A stretch of 64,000 nt of DNA from Branchiostoma floridae (taxonomy: Eukaryota > Chordata > Leptocardii > Amphioxiformes > Branchiostomatidae). The position numbers were made by a program, and so were the translations under genes. Position 1 is the first letter of the stretch. The number at the start of each line of letters is the position of its first letter. Shown here in pieces: positions 22,855 through 35,100 of this stretch. Where the stretch lies: NCBI RefSeq assembly GCF_000003815.2, contig NC_049994.1:6780666-6844665 (forward strand), given 5' to 3'. The notes below the pieces were generated by a model. It saw only the letters and a program-made list of their open reading frames with translations, did no database searches and was not told where the DNA came from.

Positions 22855-23369
22855 CAGGTTTTACTAATGTAGAGGAGGTAACTTATAGAAGTTTGACTTA
22901 TGTCAATGGCAAAGTGGTCCGTTGAATGCGTTTGACTGTGCAACAATGGCCAGGTGGTCGTCATACTGAGGTGATCACTAGTATAGGTTTGACTGTAAAT
23001 CAATAGCCAGGTGGTCCATGTGCAGAGGTGGTGACTAGTACAGGTTTGACTGTATATCAATGGCTAGGTGGTCCTTATGTAGAGGTGGTCTCTTTTACAA
23101 GCTTGGCCTATATCATTGGTCATGTCTTTTTATAGAGATGGTCACTTGTACAGATTTGTCTTCACATTAATAGCCAGGTAGTCCATATGTGAAGGCGGTT
23201 ACTTGTAAAAAATTACTGTATATCAATAGCCAGGTGCATGTACTACTATATAGTGTTGACTATATTTGTAAGGGCTTAGTATTCCCTATGTAGAGGTGCT
23301 CTAATTTATATGTTATGACTGTATGTCAATAGCATGATGGACAAGTAGTACCGGGGGTCTCTTGTAGAG
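22855..23369 (+). repeat. ~60-bp degenerate minisatellite
   Basis: Repeated units of the type GGTTTGACTGTATATCAATG, GCCAGGTGGTCC, TATGTAGAGGTGGTC. The array runs into the N gap 23370-23577. Confidence 0.9.
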
Positions 23370-23577
23370 NNNNNNNNNNNNNNNNNNNNNNNNNNNNNNN
23401 NNNNNNNNNNNNNNNNNNNNNNNNNNNNNNNNNNNNNNNNNNNNNNNNNNNNNNNNNNNNNNNNNNNNNNNNNNNNNNNNNNNNNNNNNNNNNNNNNNNN
23501 NNNNNNNNNNNNNNNNNNNNNNNNNNNNNNNNNNNNNNNNNNNNNNNNNNNNNNNNNNNNNNNNNNNNNNNNNNNNN
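23370..23577. other. Assembly gap (Ns)
   Basis: A run of 208 N at the end of a minisatellite. Confidence 1.
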
Positions 23578-24934
23578 TTATGGAGGCGTGAGAGAGATGT
23601 TTGGCTGCAGCTTGACTGTTTGACAGCCTCACAACGTCACCAAGCGGGCGCTAGCAGTGTAGCAACAAAGTGCAGGTGTAGACTGATCTCATTCCCGTGT
23701 CACTCCGAGTGTATACTTCCAAAGTGTCCGTGCCAAAAAAATGATTGGGTGTGAAAAGCGCGTGTTTAGGTGGATAAATCCCCTTTCATCGCCCCCACAT
23801 GATATCAAAAGGATTTGAGATGAAAGTTTGTGTATTATGCCTGAAAGTACAGTTCCGGTCACATCTGCGCACTCTGGTTTTGCCCCGTTTATACACACTT
23901 CATACACACATTTCGCTATGGGTTTTCGTAACTAAGCATTTATTGTGACGCCCGAGAGACGGAAAGCCAGACCTGTTGACTACATTCCAAGTTTTATTCA
24001 ACATGTTGTAACCACTTGTGCCCAGTGGCGACACCAATGGCTTTGAGCAAGCGAATATTATGTGCATTTTTGCCTTCGCCAGGATGGCTAAGATTATGTT
24101 TCGGGCGTGTGCCTCTGTCCGTGTGTCTGTGTGTCTGTGTGTAGGTCTGTCTGTCTGTCAACAGCATAACTCAAGAAGCCTTGGATATATGCTGATGATA
24201 TTTATTTCTGATTAAACTTGTATCTGAGTAAGCCCCATGCTACCGTGTAGGCCACAGCGCGGCCTTGCAAGGGAGTCGGCGAGGCCGGATGATTTGATCG
24301 TGGTGACACCTCTGTGACAGGCTTCGATGGGTCCATCTAACAATGGAATGTACAAAAATAAACTCTTTGGAAGCGGAGCCATAAAAAAAATGCCCCCTTC
24401 AGCTAATTGCATCAGCTGCTCATTTAATGAGCGCCGTTATTTCAAGATATAAGGAATCAACATTCCGGAAGTTAAGACCAATACAGAAGATGGCAGGGAT
24501 AGAATCAAGGTTTAAATTTTTTATGAAGCATTTTATGCGTACGTCACAAAAGTGTTACCATAGCAACATGGTAGTCTCAATCAGACTCCTCAATGGGAAG
24601 CTGAAAAATAGTTTTAACGTGTGTGTCTGTTTGTGAGTGTACATGTATATGTTTGCTTGTGTGTGTGTGTGTGTGCGTGTGTAATGAATGTGTGTGTTTC
24701 TGGGTGTGTGTGCTTGTGTTAATTTGTGTGTGTGTGCGCACGTGCGTTTGTGTGTGTTTGCGTTTTCCTTGCGCTATTTAGAACATTTACAAAACTACCT
24801 TGTCTCCCTTGTCCATCTTACTTAACTAGGATTGAATAACATCAATTAGCAAACTTTTCACCGAGGACTAAAACACATCTGTGCTGTTAGCACGAAAGGG
24901 TACGCAAAGTTACATAAAGCATCACTAAGCATGT
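23578..24934. repeat. Dispersed repeats, including GT-rich tracts
   Basis: 23600-23690 resembles 57660-57745 (GCAGCAACAAAGTG and flanks). 23937-24050 is a partial copy of the unit that begins near 24940 (GACCTGTTGA-TACATTCC). 24060-24200 belongs to the family at 44535 (TCTGTCTGTC followed by AACTCAAGAAGCCTTGGAT). 24610-24770 is GTGT-rich. No gene is seen. Confidence 0.7.
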
Positions 24935-25905
24935 ACTGTGACGCCAGAGAGACAAACAGCCAGACCTGTTGATTACATTCCAAGTTTTATTCAACATGTT
25001 GTAATTACTTCTGCCCAGTGGTGCCGATGATATAAGCCGCATGGTTTTTGATTAAGGAATAACTATGTGCATTTTTTCCTGAACGAGCACGGCCTTGAAA
25101 GGGAATATCAAATTGATCATGGTGACACCTCTGTGTACAGGACTTCGGTGGGTCCATCCAACAATAGCATCCAACTGCTGATTGCAATGATCGTGATGAC
25201 GTGTACGAACAACAGAGACTACCACTGAAACTCGCCATGGCTACATAGCGGCACAATGAATCTACACACGCCAACAATGAATATATAAAATCTTTAAGGT
25301 CTTTGAGAGGACGGGTAGATATAACGTCTACCAACATAATTTCATACATTTTCACACTGGCAAAATGCGACTAAAGAGATCCCAAATACAATACAATGCA
25401 CTCCTGTACATTTATCTGTAGACAGTACAGACTTAAGGCCATACCAAAATTATTTGTCCTTTCCCGGATTTTTTTCAGAAAAGAATTGGGCCGACAGATA
25501 AATAACTTTTTTCAAAAGGTCTGGGGTGGAGATAAACGGCTTAAATAAAAAAAGACAGCCTGAGGAGTTTAATTGAATTTTTATACAATGAATCCCCCTT
25601 TTTTTTATTTGCTACTATTGTTCTAAATAAAAGGCATTGTTTTTAGACTGAAATTATGTGTATGTGCCTCTGAATGGTAATATTTACAGGTTTTTGCCAG
25701 CATTTTTTCTCGGTGCCTTTTTTGAAAATGAAAAAAATGGACAGGCAAATCCGAGGAGAAACAGATAGCCCTGTCGTGCCAAGTATTACGTCAGCACTGT
25801 CCTTGTATCAGCTGTCATTAATATTTCAAATTTAATCATGTTTACCTGAGACTAATGTAAAAAAATGGTTGAATACTCTATTCGTCGATATTTCTGTTGA
25901 GTAAG
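24935..25905 (+). repeat. Tandem segmental duplication, unit A
   Basis: About 970 bp repeated as unit B at 25906-28460. Shared segments include CATTCCAAGTTTTATTCAAC, GGTCTTTGAG-GACGGGT, AAATAAAAGGCATTGTTTT and CCGTGCCAAGTATTACGTC. No convincing coding frame. Confidence 0.85.
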
Positions 25906-28460
25906 ACCAGTTGATTACATTCCAAGTTTTATTCAACATGTTGTAATTACTTCTGTCCAGTGGCATCGCTAATATAAGCCGCATCGATTTGAGTAGGGAA
26001 TAACTATGTGCATTTTTTTTTTCTAAATGAGAACGGCCTTGAAAAGGAGTAGTAATTTGATCATGGTGACACGTCTGTGTGCAGGGACTTTGGTGGGTCT
26101 GTATCTATTTAGCAGGTATAATCACCCTTCGGCGAAACACACCAGCTTCTGTATCTGTATCTATACAGCCGGTATAATCACCCTTCGACGTAACACATCA
26201 GCTTCTGTATCTGTATCTATACAGCCGGTATAATCACCTTTCGGCGTAACACACGAGCTTCGCAGGCACGCGGCGCGGCAGCAGCTGGTTACATTACACC
26301 GAACGACTCGTCACACCTAACTTCTAAACATCAATCTGCATGCATTCTTAAAAACTACCCAGAGAAGATGCCCCTACTGTTCTTGGTGATAACAAATTCC
26401 ACTCTACGATAGGGAAAATACGAATTTTTGAACACATCAATCTTGGTAGCTCTGGTACTTGAAGTCATGGCTGTTTCTTGTTCTTTTTTCAGCTGGTATT
26501 AGATGCTTATCAGTCGTTACGTCCACCAGTTTATTGGTCATTTTGTACATCATGCAAAGACTGGACATACAACAATGGCGGGGCCATCATAAAATGCCTC
26601 CCTTCAGCTAATTGTATTGATCTTGATGACTTGTACGAACAACAGAAAATACCACTAAAACTTGGTATGGTAGGGGAAAATATCTAGCGGCACATGTGTC
26701 AATCTACGCACGTCAACAGTGAATATATAAAAAAATGTAAGGTCTTTGAGACGACGGGTGGATATAACGTCAACTAACATTATTTTACCGGTACCGGTGT
26801 TACAGCGATCTCGCCCCCCCCCCCGTGATCTCGCCCTCCCCGGCTAGTGATCTCGCCCCCTTATCTCGCCCCCCTTTAGCGATTTCGCCCCTCACAAAAA
26901 AAAACGGGTTTACATAACATTTTAGAAGTTGATTGGTATAAATCACAAAAGGCATTTTCAGAATGATATAACTACACGAGTCTGATACATAACTCCATCC
27001 ATAGTATAAATATTAACGTAATTACATGATGATAAGACAGTTGAAGTTGNNNNNNNNNNNNNNNNNNNNNNNNNNNNNNNNNNNNNNNNNNNNNNNNNNN
27101 NNNNNNNNNNNNNNNNNNNNNNNNNNNNNNNNNNNNNNNNNNNNNNNNNTATACTTGAGTCTCGACATAAGATTTATTTCATTGTATTCACCTGTCCTCA
27201 AGCAACCTACATGTACAAATCTCCAATACGAAGCCTCTACCATGAAATGACCAGAAAAAAAGTATGAAACGTCTTTATCAGTTATGTAGATAAGGTATTC
27301 ATTAGAATATCGCACATTTTGTTATATGCACCTAGCCTATGGGTATCTTCACCTCCAATATGACTGTTTTTCTAGTATTTAGAAACTCTATCAGGTGTTT
27401 TACCCGTGTTTCTTAAGACTGGTACTTTACCAGTGTTTTTGTAGCATTTCGCAACAGGTATATGAACTTGCGTGTAGTTTGCGTTTATAATAAGAAACTA
27501 TTATTCACTTGTGTTTTTGTTAGTGCTTTGGAAATGTTTCCTGCACAAATAGAAAATACTGTGACAAATTAAAAACATCTAGGTGACTTATTCCGTACCG
27601 TAAATGGTGTTGATTTATACGTTCGCGACAGCTCTGTCTTTTTCTTCAAAAAAGTGTATTTTTCATTTCAACGGCTTGTTTGCATCGATCCATATAGTAT
27701 CGACTTTCGAGGTATAACATCTTCAGGTAAAGAGGTGCCATATAGGTGCCAGGTAACACACCATATACGTTACTCCCCAGGTGCAGCATAGTACCAGGTA
27801 GCGAGCCTAATATGTAGTGATCTTGAGAACCCTCCGAGAAGCAATGTCCCTAAGGGGGACGAAAACACTGCTGGAAGGTGTGTGTGTGTGTGGGGGGGGC
27901 GAAAACGCTAGAGGGGGGCGAAAACACTAGTGATCTCACCCCTGGGGGGGGGGGGATTACGGGTGATGGGGCGAGATCGCTGTCACACCGGGTCACATAC
28001 ATAGACAGTTAACTTAAAAAAAATGGCCCGACAGGTCCCAAAAAAAATAGTAAAAATATTTTTTTCAAAAGGCTTGGGGTGAAGACATACGACTTAAATA
28101 ACACAAAAAAAAAGCAGCTTAAGGAGTTTAATGGCACTTTTATACCCTGAATCCCTTTTTTTATTTCCTACTTTTCTTCTAAATAAAAGGCATTGTTTTA
28201 AGACTGAAATTATATGTATGTGCCTCTGACTGGTAATATTTACAGGTTTTTGATAGCAAAATCATTTTTTCTCTGGGACTTTTTTGGGAAAAAAGAAATG
28301 GACAGGCAAATCCGAGAAGCAACAGATAGCCCTGCCGTGCCAAGTATTACGTCAGCACTGTCCTTGTATAAGCTGTCATTAATATTTCAAACTTAATCAT
28401 GTTTTCCTGAGACTAATGTAAAAAAATAGTTGAATTCGTCGATATTTCTGTTGAGGGGTG
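25906..28460 (+). repeat. Tandem segmental duplication, unit B (interrupted)
   Basis: Second copy of unit A, split by the TIR element at 26792-27996. It also contains two to three copies of the CGGTATAATCACCCTTCGGC repeat at 26105-26260 followed by GCAGGCACGCGGCGCGGCAG, a combination seen again at 51000-51545. Confidence 0.8.
26792..27996 (+). mobile_element. TIR element with GATCTCGCCCC ends
   Basis: The left end CCGGTGTTACAGCGATCTCG and right end CGAGATCGCTGTCACACCGG are inverted repeats. Subterminal GATCTCGCCCCC and GGGGGCGAAAAC motifs are repeated near both ends. The interior includes a 100-N gap (27050-27149) and shows no transposase. It interrupts unit B relative to unit A. Confidence 0.8.
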
Positions 28461-29036
28461 TTGAAGACAAATGATTTCATATTGTTAGAGTTAGTATTGT
28501 TAGTTACGTAATTTTGAAGCAATATTTAGAATTTACGAACAGGTCACGTGTCTTGCTGAAGCATTGATGATGATGAAGTTTTCTCTGTCAGTTTCTGCTT
28601 GCTTACTTTGGATTTGTTCACCACCCGTCGCTGCAATGGTTTCGCCCTATCTTTCCTTGTCAAATATTTCATTTTTTATTTTCCTGTCTTCAATTGATAC
28701 AGTCCGTAGTGTGGTGGACACCACTTTTCTTAAATCAAAACGTTGCATTTTCGGACAGTCTAAGGCATAGTGGAGCACAGTCAGCTGTGGAGAATTTGTC
28801 TGGCTCTTTCGTCTGGACGGAAACTTTCTCAAAAAAGCAGTTTTAATTTTGTTAAGTACACTTTTAATTTCATTTATGAGAAATACGGGGCGGCTAAAAC
28901 TATAAGTGGTGGGAGAATCAGGAAGTGGAGTATCGTTAAATGCTACACGGTACCAGTGGAAGTGTGCACGGTAGGAGTGCCGCTATTCAACATTTCTGTA
29001 CCGGAGTTCTTCTGCTGGAAAACAGGCTGGAATAAC

Positions 29037-29112
29037 ATGGCTGGTTTACATGGCTGGTTTAAGGTGTTCATCCTTGTGGTATTCTTCGCCTACTTGACTA
29101 GTGCCCAACAAG
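29037..29112 (+). CDS. Exon 1: signal peptide
   Basis: [20 protein letters not shown] followed by TSAQQ, then donor CAAG|GTAAGG in phase 1. It has a hydrophobic core and small residues before a plausible cleavage site (TSA|QQ). The open frame extends upstream without a nearer in-frame ATG, so 29037 is the natural start. The 5.7-kb intron that follows contains an antisense LINE remnant and an N gap that could hide a further exon. Confidence 0.75.
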
Positions 29113-32100
29113 GTAAGGGACTTCACGATTTTTACCGAGGGGTGTGGGGTGGATTTTTCTCAGGACGTCCCTTGCGACGGCTTGCGCCTTAGTCTAGCTT
29201 TTGTTGGAATCCGCAGATCTTTGCGTCGCATGCGTACACAGTGATTTGAGTTTTGATGGACATTGATAATATATTTTCTATTGCAAGTTCATGCCCGAGT
29301 GCTAATTGTAGGTACAAAAAAACACGTATGATAAAGAAAGTACAAAGGTGCAGCTGCTAAGAACTACATTCAATGACTATGCCTATGTTGTGCTACTTAG
29401 GTGTACATTATACTAGTTTTGTTGGGATTGACTTCTTCTTTTTAGGCAGTGGAAGACGATTACCCACTTCGTCTATAATATGTGGGTTCTTTGTATTAAT
29501 AGGATTGATTTCTCATTGTCAGGGATAGTTGGAAAGTAAGCGTGTATATTGAATACACTCATAAATAGTTGGTTTCTTATATCACCATAAAGAGAATAAT
29601 TAGAGACAAAATGACTCACGTCTTCCACAGCATTTGAGGAACAACATTTACAAAATTCTCTCAGACACAGGTACCTTCATATATCTCCCCTTTTCTATTT
29701 CAAGGGGTGGGCACTAATTCTAATCTTACGGGGTAGCGGAACGCTACTCAAAATGACAAAGTTCGAGATATTTCTATATACTATGTTTGGTTTTACATTT
29801 TCTAAAAGATCTAAGCTTGTCAGTATAGGTAGACAGATTATGGAAGAAAGTTTGAATATACAAATCTGAAAATCTTGTCCTTAATAGTTTTCATATTTGT
29901 TGAGGATCATAGTTTGTGTTATCAGAATATGATAAGTATGAATATGAGTGATCGAAGATCTCCTTAACTCGCTGTAATAATGTCCGTCTACGACTACTTG
30001 TCAGAGATGTATGTTGTGATCGGAGAGAATCAACTTGCAGTGGGTGTGTATCGGTGTCTAGTTGTGTTAAGTGTGTCCAGAATTTTACAGTGCGCAAGGA
30101 TATATCTAAATGTAACGGGAACCTTCCTAGTTCTGCTCTAGCTGCTACATTGCTACTGTTTCTGTGCACACCAAGTACATTCTTGCAAAACCGGTTATGG
30201 GAACTTTCAATTGGTGAGGTGTCATTTATAGGGTCTTTACCCCAGATTTCACATCCATACAAAAGTATTGGTTTGATACAGATGTCCAATATTCTTAGTA
30301 GGCACTTCGGAGAGACAGACGAACGGAGCAGTGATTTGAGACTGAACATGGCCTTTCGTGTTCTGAGTGAGAGCTGTTTTTGTGCAAGAGAGAAACTGCC
30401 TGATGCAGTAATATTCAAGCCCAAGTAGCAGTAGGACTGTACTATGTCTAGTATGTCTTGCCCAAAAGAGAATGTTTGTTTTGGGAATGACCGACCAGAT
30501 TTGTTGAAGATAATGACTTTTGTTTTCTTTAAATTGACTTGTAATTTCCATTTCGTACAAAAGTCGCTCAATCTATTCAGGGCAGTTTGCAGTCCTTTAT
30601 CGGAAATATAACAACATTATCTGCATAAAAGGCATGATACAAACAAGTTATGTAGAGAGGGTGGTGAGCATTCAGTATCATCAAGAACATGTACATGGTC
30701 GTTTAGGAACAGGTTAAAGAGTGTAGGACTAAGGTTACAGCCTTGCCTGACACCCTTCTCGGTTGCAAATGATGGCGTTAAACCAGACGATGTTTTGACG
30801 CATGTCTGGGGTTTTAAGTACATACATTTGATAAGCTTATAGAAATTGCCGCCCACTCCTGACTCTAACAATTTACAACGGAGACTCTCTCCAAACGGAA
30901 TCGAAGGCTTTCTTAAAGTCAACGAAACACGAATAAAGACGTTTATTATCTGAAAGATATTTGCTTAAAAGTGTTTTTATAATGAACAGGTTATCGCTCG
31001 TTCTGAATTTGCTAAAGCCGGCTTGATTGGGAGATGTAAGTTTATTTTTATCTAGGAAATTGGTGAGACGAGCGTTGATAAGAAGATAAGAAGAAGAAGA
31101 ACTTTATTGCACGGCAATTGTACATGATACAATGTATGACAACGGCTATTACACAAAGCAGAAAATAGAGGGATAACAGGATAAAGCTTAACCCTATCTA
31201 GACCGGGCTTTTTTTTATTCCTGGGGCCGGGGGAGGGGGGGGGGGGCTCTTTTGACCCCCTTTAGTTTTTTTCAGTTAGTACCTTTTTGCATAAAGGTTA
31301 TTTATGCAGAAATTTTCTATCATTTATGAAATTTTCCCCGAATTCTAGTTACCCCTTACGCTACCAGCAATTGGGAGCACTAAATAGCACCCTTCCGGGG
31401 CGGCTGCGCGAGAGATTCTACCTTTAAGGGTATATTATTTCAAAATAAGATCAATTTTGCCAGCTTGGGGGGTATATCGCTCCGATAATCACATTGTGGT
31501 GGTAGTAGTGACGCAATACATTTCATAGGTCGGAAAAGATCAANNNNNNNNNNNNNNNNNNNNNNNNNNNNNNNNNNNNNNNNNNNNNNNNNNNNNNNNN
31601 NNNNNNNNNNNNNNNNNNNNNNNNNNNNNNNNNNNNNNNNNNNCAGGATTTATTTATCATTTTTGAACAAGATATGTAAGTTTCATGGCCATAGTTCAAT
31701 TCAGCATGTTACAAAACCCAAGTATACCAAGTTTTTTCCTTGTATTATCTATGATGGCGGAGATATTGTAATCTTTCATTTTTAATCAGCTTATCCGGAA
31801 AACTCACGGCGTACCTATCAGGCCTTTGATGATCATAACTCCCTAACGGCATGACCGACTTTTTCGCAATAAAAACCATTCTGTTTCTTTTACAATGACC
31901 TATCCAATGATGGCTGTGAAGAGTTTGAATTTTTTGTGTATTTTGAGACAGCTACATTGACCTTGAAAATTGACCAACAAATAGCAATATTTGAAGGCAA
32001 AGTATGTTATATTTCAAAAATAGTACATATCTACTAACATTGATGGTTATCTTTTGGAAAGAAATCTTGCTCAGACATACCTCCTGACTACCTTAACAAC

Positions 32101-35100
32101 GTAGTTAACATAACAATAAGGGCTAACATAATCCATTGATATAGTATTACAATGGAGTAGGCTAACCATGAGTTTCGGTATTTTTTCTAATAGCAGAGCA
32201 GTCTTCGATATCGATACATTTGCCTATTTTTGCATTATGGGAGTTCTGACATCTAAAATATATACAAATCAGGGACACCTCCATGGGTCCCACGTTTTCA
32301 AAAGCAACCCCTGCCAGACTCCGTTTTCATTTAAAACAGGATATATCAATTTTTCATGTCTCGTGGCCCGACCGGATATACTTTATATGCCACGAATGTG
32401 TGTGTGTCGTTTTGGTGGTGACTAATGTGTGTCAACGATATCGATTGCTCCATATTCAACCCTAATCAGGGGGGGGGGGGGTGGGTCTGGGGCTTTTGAG
32501 GCCTGCGCCAACTTCGATGTCCTATAACGCCAGAACGCCTTACCCTAAAGCCACCAAATTTAGTGAGTTTTCCTAAAATATTGTTGGCAACAGTTTTACG
32601 AAGTTTGACAAATTTTCCATTTTTTCGTGTTACCATGGCAACCGTTTGCTGACAGGCAGTTTTGCCGAAAATCACTATTTTTGGTTCTAACAATGTATTC
32701 TCACATTTATTTGCTATATTACTGCTATTTTGTTACATGAATAAAATCTTATATTATTTAGCATATCTTTCATAATTATATATGCATAGATTATGCTAAT
32801 TTGATGACGTCATCAGCCCAACATCCAAGATGGCGGACCGTATAGCCAGATCAAGAATAACAAGCTAATTATCCCTTACAATTTGTAATTACCTGGTATT
32901 TTTTAATCAAAAACCAGCTAAATGAATGAATTTAGTCTATTTCCGTTGCCCTTTGTGATTATTTGTTGCCAAAAAACTATTTTTTTAAATTCAAGAAAGT
33001 GGATATAATATGGCGGAAACTAACTCGTATCTTAGATGTGCATTACGTCATTTTATGACGCCATTATGACGTCATAGATGTTGCTATTGGCAATTCAAGT
33101 GCTAATAAACATTATCATTCTGTTATCTGCACTTGTTACATTTTTGTAGTATAACTTGAAGTTTTCTGAGAATACCCTTTTTTCATGGGTCCGGCCAATA
33201 TAATCAAATTGATGACGTCATAATTACGTCATCTTACGTCAAAATAACGTCAAACGTCAAAAACCTGTTAGATATTATGTCGATATCATGTCCTAAATAT
33301 TTGGTGGCCCTACGGCACGTCGTTCAAGAGTTAGTGGACTTAGAAGTGGAGGGCCTCAAAAGCTTAGTTTTGCTGCCGCCAAGTTTGGAATATGTGACAT
33401 GTAACAGTGCTGCTGGCGTTATTATTGGTGACCTTGAATATCACAACACTTGTTTACGGCGGTATCAATTACTCCATGTCCCTATCAGTGCGACTCGACA
33501 TAAGGCCAAACATGGTATTTAAATCGCTTACAAAACGCGTGCAAATCAACTCTTTAAGAATAAAATGGTCGACAACTAATATCTCCAGGTTTGTGTCTTA
33601 GGGATTTTTAGAATATGGAGGCAATTTTGACTTACGAGTTTTTGAGTGTGAAAAACATGATTTTTCGACCTTATCTTGGCTGTAAAAATAGTTCAAAACA
33701 AGTTCAAAAATCCCTAAGACAGAAAGTTTGATCTTACAATCATTACTCATATGATATAAAAGATTTTGATTTTCAGTCAGATTTAGGACCGATCTAAACA
33801 TGGTATTTGTTATTTGTGCACCAAACACCCTTTCTGAATCAACCAACTATGCATTTTTCAGAAAACTTTGAAACGAAACTGTGCAGCACACGTACACGGT
33901 AAGATTTGACGTGTACACACTGCCAATTCTCATTTAATCTCGACTAGATACGTGTGAGAGGTTGCTTTTCTAACTATCACGATCTTGTAGAAGATGTTTC
34001 AGTCACCGTCAGCCCTCCGCGGGGACCGCGCGGGAGCCCCGGTAACCCGATACTCCACGTTCGAATGAAAACTTTTGGGCCAAATTTTACCGTGGTTAAT
34101 ATAAGACATATTTACGTTTAGTTAAGATACCTTTTTTGCATTTTGCGACTTGCAGTCGCAAAATGCCTTCTGGCCAGTGTAGTCGCCGTTGTGATGTTGT
34201 GATGTTGAGATGAACGGACCTGTTCAATCCATGCCAAACATTTGTATACCTGTTAAAACTGGCATTTCTTCAACATGTTCGCACTAGCGCAGTGGTAAAG
34301 TTTACGCATTCTAAACCAATGCACCCGGTTCGAATCCGGGGAGGTAGTTTTTTTCAACTTTTTTTTTCTTTTTTACATCCATTCAAATACTAACTTTTAC
34401 ATCCATTTGGCCACACCAATTTATTTCTTTGGTTAACGGATTCGCCGCTTCGTTTTTTTTGCCGAATAGAAATAAAAATTAAAAAAAAAAAAAACTTAAA
34501 AATGCCCCGCAACAGAGCTCACTCAAAAACAGGCAATGTGTAGTGAAATTTGCAGCAGTTCACGCAAATTTTAACAGGTGGCGTCTAGATCTGCTGCAGT
34601 TCAGGCACATATGTGAATCTCTCCATGCGCCAATATCAGGTTTAGTTACTCTGTTCTATTTATATGACATTCTAATAACTAGAAAAAAAACGTTCACACA
34701 CGCAAACATTGGCAAAATGCCAGCTTTTTTTAAAAGCACTTGTTTGATACGAAATATTGACAGAGAAATGATGACATACGTTATACTTGTCCAGGTTGGC
34801 TGGTACGGGATCCGTCGTGGGTTGTGGACTCCGCCGGCACACCGCGGGTACACAACGGGGTGACGTATGATGCCGCAAAGGCCTTGGATGGAGACACTGG
34901 GACCTACTGGAACCCTGGGGGTATGGGTCAGAACTACAACAACTGGTACATTGTACTGAACCTCCCAGCGCCCCATACTATCACTCGCGTCGCTGTTAAC
35001 AACTACGGAGACACCACCCATGACACTGCAGCCTTCACGCTGCAAAAGTCGCAGGTTGGGAGTCCGTACAACTGGGAGGACGTCGTGACCGTTACTACCG

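Noticed and set aside
26478-26687. 69-codon frame with several Cys (DAYQSLRPPVYW...)
   Set aside because: It lies in the tandem-duplicated repeat unit and is not conserved as an open frame in unit A.
34283-34350. Functional tRNA gene
   Set aside because: The T-arm is good, but the acceptor stem does not pair and the D-arm is weak; more likely a pseudogene or SINE head.
34656-35045. Minus-strand 129-codon frame
   Set aside because: Antisense to the F5/8C-like exon, with no independent features.
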